From positions 62,001-126,000 of the forward strand of contig NZ_CP034234.1 of the NCBI RefSeq assembly GCF_003931795.1: a stretch of 64,000 nucleotides of DNA, written 5' to 3'. How positions within the stretch are numbered: the stretch's first letter is position 1; every line of letters starts with the position of its first letter. Made by a program: the position numbers and the translations under genes. Positions 58,296 through 64,000 of this stretch are shown in pieces. Under the pieces are notes generated by a model that did no database searches, was not told the DNA's origin, and was given only the letters and a program-made list of their open reading frames with translations. Source of the stretch: Erysipelothrix piscisicarius (GTDB lineage: Bacteria; Bacillota_I; Bacilli_A; Erysipelotrichales; Erysipelotrichaceae).

Positions 58296-59288
58296 CTATA
58301 CTAGTTGATTTTTTGATTCGCCTTTTTCGATAAATTCTTGAAGGTTTTCATATGAATATTCAACCATGTTACTTACGGCTTCATCTGTGTATGAACCAAC
58401 ATGTGGTGTTACAAGTACACGTGGATAAAGATTATTCAAACGTGTTTGTAATTCATCAAATGCTTCTCCAGATAAATCTTTATTGAAGTATTTTGTTTCA
58501 TTCGCAAGAACATCCGCTGCAAATCCTTGGATTTTACCAGATTCAACTGCATCAAGAATATCATTAATGTTTTGAAGTTCTCCACGTGAAGTATTCATAA
58601 CAATAACGCCATCTTTCATTTGAGCAATTTTCTCTGCATTCAAGAATTCATCATTTGAACCTTTAAAGTAAGGCATATGCATTGAGATGATGTCAGACTC
58701 TTTTAATAGTGTTTCAAGATCTACTTGAGTACATGTATCGCCAAGGTAGTCTTTTTCAACAACATCGTACCCGATAACATTCGCACCAACGCCTTTGAAG
58801 ATTGTAGCTGCGGTAAATCCGATTTTACCTAAACCAATAATCCCAACCGTTGATTTACGAATTTCTTTACTAAACATAAAGTCATCAATTTTAAAGTTTC
58901 CATTATGAGTGTTGTTTGCTGTGTACTGAGTATGACGTGCAAGTGTTAATGAAAGTGTTAATGCTAATTCAGCAATCGCATTTGGTGAATAAAATGGTAC
59001 ATATGCAACTTTCAAGCCAAATTCTTTAGCGGCTTCTAAATCAATATGGTTATATCCTACTGTACGTGTTAACACATACTTAACGCCATAATTTTTATAA
59101 ATTTCTAAATTTTGGCGATTTCCTGGGCAATTACCGCGAAGCATTACTGCTTCACAACCTTCTGCCATATGAACTGTTTCGTCATTTAGCATTTTTTCTG
59201 TTAAGACTAAGTCAAAATTAAATTTTTCATTTAATTCCACAAAGAATTGTTTTTCTACTGGTCGAACACCGTAGCATAATAGTTTCAT
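58296..59288 (-). CDS. D-2-hydroxyacid dehydrogenase (D-lactate dehydrogenase-like)
   Basis: A 330-residue NAD-dependent enzyme. Seen: TVGYNHIDLEAAKE and the NAD-binding VGIIGLGKIGFTAATIFKG. Further on are the catalytic Arg in MNTSRGELQN and the catalytic His in LVTPHVGSYTDEA. Length and motifs fit D-lactate or related D-hydroxyacid dehydrogenases. It begins 21 bp after an AEC-type permease, forming a two-gene operon for a 2-oxo or hydroxy acid. No VanH-type ligase is adjacent, so a resistance role is unlikely. Confidence 0.9.
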   Translation of the reverse strand: MKLLCYGVRPVEKQFFVELNEKFNFDLVLTEKMLNDETVHMAEGCEAVMLRGNCPGNRQNLEIYKNYGVKYVLTRTVGYNHIDLEAAKEFGLKVAYVPFYSPNAIAELALTLSLTLARHTQYTANNTHNGNFKIDDFMFSKEIRKSTVGIIGLGKIGFTAATIFKGVGANVIGYDVVEKDYLGDTCTQVDLETLLKESDIISMHMPYFKGSNDEFLNAEKIAQMKDGVIVMNTSRGELQNINDILDAVESGKIQGFAADVLANETKYFNKDLSGEAFDELQTRLNNLYPRVLVTPHVGSYTDEAVSNMVEYSYENLQEFIEKGESKNQLV

Positions 59289-59309
59289 TTTAAATCTCCT
59301 TTTTGATTC

Positions 59310-60353
59310 TTAGATAATTCCTACGCCATGTAATGCTGTAAGAATTACTAACCATAAAATGATTGCAACAATCGATAATACTGTAGCAACAAGTGATGCG
59401 TTTGACGAGAATAATGCTTCTTTATCAAAGTTAATTGCATAACTTACTGCAACGGTTGCAGGTGGAGTTGCCAACATGATAATAACACCAGTGATTGCAA
59501 CATAGTCTAATGGTAAGAAACCAATTTGCTTGAAGATGATCATAATCACAAGCATAATTGCAGGAACAATTACCAATTTACCAATTGAGTAAATCCATAC
59601 GTTAGCGTCTTTAGTTGCATCTTTAAGTGAGATTTTTGCTAAAGTCATACCGATTGCTAACCATGCAAGTGGTGATGATAATGATGATAAGTAACCAACA
59701 GCATTCATAAACCATGGAAGTGTAGCATCTAAACGTAAGAATGCAACGGTCTTCGCAGTTTCACCAGCGCCTACTGTAACTTGTGGTAAGCTTGCTTGGA
59801 ACATCCAAATTAAGAATCCTAAGAATGTTGCAATAATGATTGGATTAAGAACAATTTGTTTTAAGTTTTTCTTCTCGAATTTTAGACCTGAGAATAAGAT
59901 GTAGCCATATGAGTATAAGAATACACGGTATGCTACGTTAAATAAGTTTGCGTAAAGTGCGCCTTCATTTCCTAAGAAAGCTGAAATAATAGGAATACCG
60001 AAGAATGTTGTCGATCCGAAAATTGTAAGTCCACGCATTGCATCAAGTTTATCACCTTTATATTTAGCTGTATAAGCTAATGTGATAAGAATTAAAAGTA
60101 CATATGCAACAAAACCAAAGATGAATGAGTTTAAACCAACAGTAAAGGTTTCAGGTTTAATATCTGTCATAAATGCTTTAAATGCTAATGCTGGTAACGC
60201 AACATTAAGCAATACTGCAGTTAATGCTTTTGATGCATCATCTGTAACTTTATTTGTTTTCTTTAGGTAGTAACCTAAAAGGATAATTGATATTGTTGAG
60301 AATATCGCACCTAGAAATGCCTGATCAGACAGGACTTGTTTTATAATATCCAT
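59310..60353 (-). CDS. AEC family transporter (malate/auxin efflux carrier type)
   Basis: A 347-residue protein with about ten hydrophobic helices. Family features: LGYYLKKTNKVTDDASKALT near the N-terminus, LPALAFKAF, FGSTTFFGIPIISAFLG and the late ATPPATVAVSYAINF. Relatives carry malate, lactate or other carboxylates. The ATG at 60353 follows GGAGGAGAAATTA; a longer upstream frame has no ribosome site. Pairing with the D-hydroxyacid dehydrogenase suggests it moves that enzyme's substrate or product. Confidence 0.88.
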   Translation of the reverse strand: MDIIKQVLSDQAFLGAIFSTISIILLGYYLKKTNKVTDDASKALTAVLLNVALPALAFKAFMTDIKPETFTVGLNSFIFGFVAYVLLILITLAYTAKYKGDKLDAMRGLTIFGSTTFFGIPIISAFLGNEGALYANLFNVAYRVFLYSYGYILFSGLKFEKKNLKQIVLNPIIIATFLGFLIWMFQASLPQVTVGAGETAKTVAFLRLDATLPWFMNAVGYLSSLSSPLAWLAIGMTLAKISLKDATKDANVWIYSIGKLVIVPAIMLVIMIIFKQIGFLPLDYVAITGVIIMLATPPATVAVSYAINFDKEALFSSNASLVATVLSIVAIILWLVILTALHGVGII

Positions 60354-60465
60354 TAATTTCTCCTCCGTTAATTGATATTTCAAAAAGCACATTTGCTTCC
60401 TTAGCGCTTCTTGGTATAAACATAATACTCCCATAACGTTGCCTTATGGTGTGATAACGAAAAGT

Positions 60466-60495
60466 ATTATAGACTTTTTGCGTCAATTATCACAT
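60466..60495 (-). promoter_or_regulatory. Candidate promoter of the AEC-dehydrogenase operon
   Basis: TATAAT (60466-60471) on the minus strand, with a weak -35 (GTGATA) 17 bp upstream. The remaining 60496-60702 region holds no gene. Confidence 0.4.
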
Positions 60496-60702
60496 ATTTA
60501 AACCATATTTACCTAACTATGTGAATTATATGCTGTTTTTTAACAAATTAATCGTGGTTCTAATAAATATAAGACAATATTAATCAAATATGATCAGATG
60601 GATAAACTCAAAATGAAATATGAAAGATCTATTTTTAATCGCCTTAATCTACTATTCATCAAAAATCGACATAAATTTTAGTTATGGCGAGTATTTCATA
60701 TC

Positions 60703-60746
60703 AAATAACAAAACATCCCCAATTTCTCAGAGATGTTTTGTTATTT
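60703..60746. terminator. Terminator downstream of the cytidylyltransferase gene
   Basis: AACAAAACATC/GATGTTTTGTT stem with T-rich flanks both ways. Confidence 0.78.
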
Positions 60747-61481
60747 TTAAGATAAGACCTGTCCTTCTTCTCTTTTCTTATTCAAATTGTATAGTGCTTC
60801 AAAAATAAAATAATCTTCATAGTTCGTGATTTTGATATTTGAACTATTCCCTAAAACAAATGACATCGCATGATTATATTTATACATCATGCTGCATGAA
60901 TCGATATTATTTGTAATGCCCAGATCCATTTCTTTGAGATGTGTATTATAGATATCTTTCATAAAAAATGTCTGAGGTGCTCTTGCATAAAATAAATCTT
61001 CTCTCTTTAAGACTTCCATGATTTTGGCTTTATCTTCACTCTTAAATACTGTTTCGGTAGCTGGAGCAACGGTTACTGCAGCTCCATGAGTTCTTGTGGT
61101 AACTATATTTTCTAGTATAAGATTTTCTGATATTATAGGGCGAACACCATCATGGATTAGCACGACAGTATTTTCGCAAGTTCTATCGTCCTTATATACA
61201 GCATCGAGTCCGTTAAATATTGAGAGCTGGCCAGTCTCTCCTCCCTCTACAATCCACTGAACCTTGTCTAGAGAATATTCAGCTACAAGTTCTTTCATGT
61301 AATCTATGTATTCTGCAAGGATAGTAACTACAATCCCATCAATCGCAGAGCAATTGTTGAATTTTTCTAATGTATGAACAATTATTGGCTTATCATCAAT
61401 ATTTAAAAACTGCTTAGGTTTTTCAGTATTTCCCATTCTACTACCGGTTCCACCAGCAAATATAAGTGCTATATTCTGCAT
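60747..61481 (-). CDS. IspD/TarI family cytidylyltransferase
   Basis: 244 aa. Seen: nucleotide-binding LIFAGGTGSRMGNTEKPKQF at the N-terminus, VLIHDGVRPIIS, and the late RAPQTFF and ITNNIDSCSMM, as in 2-C-methylerythritol 4-phosphate and ribitol 5-phosphate cytidylyltransferases. The surrounding glycerophosphotransferase and LicD genes favour a teichoic-acid or capsule role (TarI-like, CDP-polyol) over isoprenoid synthesis. The reductase TarJ normally paired with TarI is not in the window. Confidence 0.82.
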   Translation of the reverse strand: MQNIALIFAGGTGSRMGNTEKPKQFLNIDDKPIIVHTLEKFNNCSAIDGIVVTILAEYIDYMKELVAEYSLDKVQWIVEGGETGQLSIFNGLDAVYKDDRTCENTVVLIHDGVRPIISENLILENIVTTRTHGAAVTVAPATETVFKSEDKAKIMEVLKREDLFYARAPQTFFMKDIYNTHLKEMDLGITNNIDSCSMMYKYNHAMSFVLGNSSNIKITNYEDYFIFEALYNLNKKREEGQVLS

Positions 61482-61711
61482 TATTTCCTCCTATATTATT
61501 TGTATAATTAATTAACCCTCTAAATTAACGCCTCTTTTTTCAGATAGATAATCGATTATTATCAATCGATATAAAGCAGTAAAGTTAGATATCTAAATGT
61601 AAATTAAAATATTCAGAAGTTTATTCAAAAATAACATATAAATAAACTGACATAATTGTAAGAGAATCATCCTTGAGTTTCCTTACGAAATCTTTAAATC
61701 CTAAAACTCAA

Positions 61712-62851
61712 TTATTTATGAATACCCTCTCTTATTGTTTTTCTTAATATATACTCACCAATTGACTTTGTGGCTTCTCCAGATTCAAAGGACTGTAAAT
61801 CTTTATGGTGTGAAACCAATTTCTGCTGATAATCCTCATCGTTAAAATCCGATATATTTTGAATTAACTTATCAAATGTGAGTGCTAATGAATATGGCCA
61901 GGAAGACGGATCCGTATAAAATTCTCTCTCTTTTTCTTGATATTCTGCAATATCTGTTGAGAGGAGAAAAACTGGTTTATAAGAAAGCGAAAAATCCCAC
62001 ATACATGATGAAAAGTCAGTAATAAGAACATCACTTGCCAAGAGTAATTCTTGCATATCTGGATAATTAGAGACGTCAATGATTCGAGGATCATTGACCT
62101 TAGATGTCTCATAATAGTGACTTCTATATAGGATAACCCATGACCCTTTCATTTTTGCTTCAAGTGTATCTAAAAGCAGGTCAAAGTTAAACCTCTCGAG
62201 TGCAAAATCAGTTACATTTCTAAATGTAGGTGCTATTAATACAACCTTTTTATTTGCGATATTGAGGTTGTTTTTGACCTGTTGAGCTAGCGATTCATTT
62301 CCGTTAACTAAGATATCATTTCTTGGCATTCCCTTTTCCATTATCTCCCCGAGATAATCAAAGGATTCATGTAGTGTTTGACTTGAGAATGCTTTACTAC
62401 TTGATAAATATAAATCAACTCTACGATTTTTATCTCGAACATTTTTGGCATTGAAAGAACTTCCATCTTTTCGAGATGTCCCAACCTTTTTATAAGAACC
62501 GCCACCATGCCAAGTGTTTATTACAGTCTGACCCTTTCTTTTCGGTATTATTGACCAACTCTCGGAGTTTTCAACTACAATATTTGCAGTTAAAACGTAA
62601 TAAATGTACTTCAAACTCTTATATCTAACTTTTTTAATAGGGGCATCAAAATGAAACTTTTCAGTACTCTCAAATGCCCATATTAAATCTAATTTATTAG
62701 AATAATCCTCTAAATATTCATAAATATACTTCTGATTACATCCATATTGCTTACCATTATAGGCATTGAAAATAATCCTGTTTTTTTGAATAGGAAAAAC
62801 AAAAAAAATCTTTAAAGCATTACGAATGAGAACAATTAAATAATATTTCAA
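61712..62851 (-). CDS. CDP-glycerol glycerophosphotransferase family protein
   Basis: 379 aa of the TagB/TagF class, adding glycerol phosphate or ribitol phosphate to a teichoic or capsular polymer at the membrane. Seen: NTWHGGGSYKKVG with the conserved His115, VVLIAPTFRN, and DVLITDFSSCMWDFSL...KPVFLL with the substrate-binding SS pair. A hydrophobic N-terminal stretch fits peripheral membrane location. The gap 61482-61711 downstream is AT-rich without recognised features. 17 bp after licD. Confidence 0.9.
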   Translation of the reverse strand: MKYYLIVLIRNALKIFFVFPIQKNRIIFNAYNGKQYGCNQKYIYEYLEDYSNKLDLIWAFESTEKFHFDAPIKKVRYKSLKYIYYVLTANIVVENSESWSIIPKRKGQTVINTWHGGGSYKKVGTSRKDGSSFNAKNVRDKNRRVDLYLSSSKAFSSQTLHESFDYLGEIMEKGMPRNDILVNGNESLAQQVKNNLNIANKKVVLIAPTFRNVTDFALERFNFDLLLDTLEAKMKGSWVILYRSHYYETSKVNDPRIIDVSNYPDMQELLLASDVLITDFSSCMWDFSLSYKPVFLLSTDIAEYQEKEREFYTDPSSWPYSLALTFDKLIQNISDFNDEDYQQKLVSHHKDLQSFESGEATKSIGEYILRKTIREGIHK

Positions 62852-62868
62852 ACAATCATCTCCTCTCT

Positions 62869-63759
62869 TTAATCTTTAATACAGTAATATTTATTTTTAA
62901 ACTTGTGATATGGTTCTTCAGTATTAATATATGCAATATTATGTTTCGCAATTCTTTCTTGTACTGGTGGCAACGCCATGTAATCACCAAAGATTAAAGT
63001 CAAGTATCGATCATAACCCTTAATCACAGGTAAGCTAAGGTGTTCAAACGGAACTCTAACTACAGACTCAAAATCATCCTTAGGATGTAATGTTGTCATT
63101 CCTCGGATACTACCAATTAATTCAGTAACCTCATCCGAGTCTTCCCACCGATGCTTAGTCATTCGTCTTTCAGCACGTTTCCAAATATTGTATCGAGTCT
63201 TTTTCCAAGGAACTACTGCATAGATAAAACCCGTCACTATTAGAATAGCCTTTCCTTTGTTATCTGGAAGTCTCTGAGTATTAAACAAGGCAAATATAAA
63301 AGCATTATAAAGTTGAAGCAATCTTTTTACTTTACTTTTTGGTGCTCCATCTATCGGCATTATTTCAATACCAATAGAATGAATAACATCATCATTTATA
63401 CTATGTTTATTTATGAATGTTGTTTGCGTATCTTTTATTCCAATTCCAGCATCATGATAATTAGATTTTAAATCTGATCTTACCAGTACATACTGCGAAT
63501 TAATAGACTCTTGATTCCATATTTTTGATAATTTTTCATAATCATCACGTGGCATCATAAGATCTACATCATCATCCCACGGGATAAAGCCATGATGACG
63601 AATCGCACCAATCAGTGTTCCACCTAGTAGAGAATACTGCAAATTATGCTCAGTACAAAACGCATCAAAATATTCCAAAATTTCTAAATTCTTTTCTTGT
63701 AGTGCCTTTAATTCTGTTTCTTTAACATCGAGTAAATCAAAAATTTCCACAAACTTCAA
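62869..63759 (-). CDS. LicD family phosphotransferase
   Basis: 296 aa. Seen: LLGGTLIGAIRHHGFIPWDD and the following DVDLMMPR at residues 44-71, the LicD/fukutin-type metal-binding signature. LicD proteins transfer phosphocholine (or related phospho-groups) from CDP-choline to surface polysaccharide. ATG at 63759. The same strand continues with the polysaccharide genes on both sides. The identity of the transferred group is inferred from the family. Confidence 0.9.
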   Translation of the reverse strand: MKFVEIFDLLDVKETELKALQEKNLEILEYFDAFCTEHNLQYSLLGGTLIGAIRHHGFIPWDDDVDLMMPRDDYEKLSKIWNQESINSQYVLVRSDLKSNYHDAGIGIKDTQTTFINKHSINDDVIHSIGIEIMPIDGAPKSKVKRLLQLYNAFIFALFNTQRLPDNKGKAILIVTGFIYAVVPWKKTRYNIWKRAERRMTKHRWEDSDEVTELIGSIRGMTTLHPKDDFESVVRVPFEHLSLPVIKGYDRYLTLIFGDYMALPPVQERIAKHNIAYINTEEPYHKFKNKYYCIKD

Positions 63760-63805
63760 CCTCTTTTCGTTTCAACTTACAATCACAAACTTAATTAAAT
63801 CTAAA

Positions 63806-64000
63806 TTAACTGAAAACAACTTTTTTTATGGTTTTCAATATTAACTTTACGTCATATAAAACCGAGTATTTTTCTAAGTAGGTTAATGAATTGTTTAATT
63901 TTTGTGGTAACAATACCGTTTCGTAGTAATCGATACGATCTGAATTTTCTTCTAAAAATAACTCTTCATCTCTTAGTTCTATTGAACTAATATCCGTAAT
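63806..64000 (-). CDS. Sugar transferase, C-terminal part (5' end beyond window)
   Basis: The last 64 codons of a gene reading in from the window edge and ending in TAA at 63806. The sequence ...YETVLLPQKLNNSLTYLEKY...LKTIKKVV resembles the C-terminus of bacterial undecaprenyl-phosphate sugar-1-phosphate transferases, where a conserved LPEKLxxxLxYL precedes the last amphipathic helix. Such enzymes start polysaccharide assembly on the lipid carrier. Confidence 0.65.
   Translation of the reverse strand: MTDISSIELRDEELFLEENSDRIDYYETVLLPQKLNNSLTYLEKYSVLYDVKLILKTIKKVVFS

Noticed and set aside
58296-59288. VanH-type glycopeptide-resistance dehydrogenase
   Set aside because: No D-Ala-D-Lac ligase or VanX gene is adjacent; the partner is an AEC permease, fitting carboxylic-acid metabolism.

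Overview
The window is a low-GC Gram-positive chromosome, most probably Erysipelothrix (E. rhusiopathiae or a close relative). This is inferred from Firmicutes-type gene content and signals (strong Shine-Dalgarno sites, L10 leader, guanine riboswitch, cre- and cop-box-like operators), a long mollicute-like RpoB (about 1,370 aa), and a LicD plus CDP-glycerol-type cell-surface locus. Species is not provable from the sequence alone. Most genes lie on the minus strand.

Layout. 1-13 kb: partial trxB, tRNA-Lys(CUU), an S51 peptidase, an M42 aminopeptidase, an AraC regulator beside a cre-like site, panE-like reductase, a degenerate receiver protein coupled to a multi-GNAT protein, AIM24, sdaAA/sdaAB, and a diaminopentanoate-dehydrogenase-like gene divergent from a MerR regulator. 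13-23 kb: guanine riboswitch, purine permease and xpt; pgk-tpiA-eno; copA-copZ with two cop boxes; deoD. 23-30 kb: a TetR gene touched by an IS150-group element, then a nucleoside operon (LacI-GNAT fusion, ribokinase, nucleoside hydrolase, DcuC-type permease). 30-42 kb: adhE with a Rex-like site, OsmC, a methionine ABC transporter, asnA whose 5' end is replaced by a second IS copy, a lipase, and tandem inositol-monophosphatase genes (one broken). 42-52 kb: rplJ-rplL-methyltransferase-rpoB-rpoC with an L10 leader. 52-56 kb: XRE regulator, TraB protein, and an IS3-family element nested inside an IS30-family element that truncates an acyltransferase gene. 56-64 kb: epimerase, D-2-hydroxyacid dehydrogenase with an AEC permease, IspD/TarI cytidylyltransferase, CDP-glycerol glycerophosphotransferase, LicD and the end of a sugar transferase.

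Quality caveat. At least seven sites in conserved genes (GNAT, purine permease, copA twice, adhE, metN, acyltransferase) are interrupted by what looks like loss of one base in a homopolymer. IS copy 1 differs from copy 2 almost only by homopolymer indels. Sequencing error explains this better than biological decay, so broken genes here should be treated as provisional. Breakages not of this type, and therefore more likely real, are the IS-truncated asnA and acyltransferase, the internal stop in the inositol-monophosphatase copy, and perhaps the ATT start of metN.
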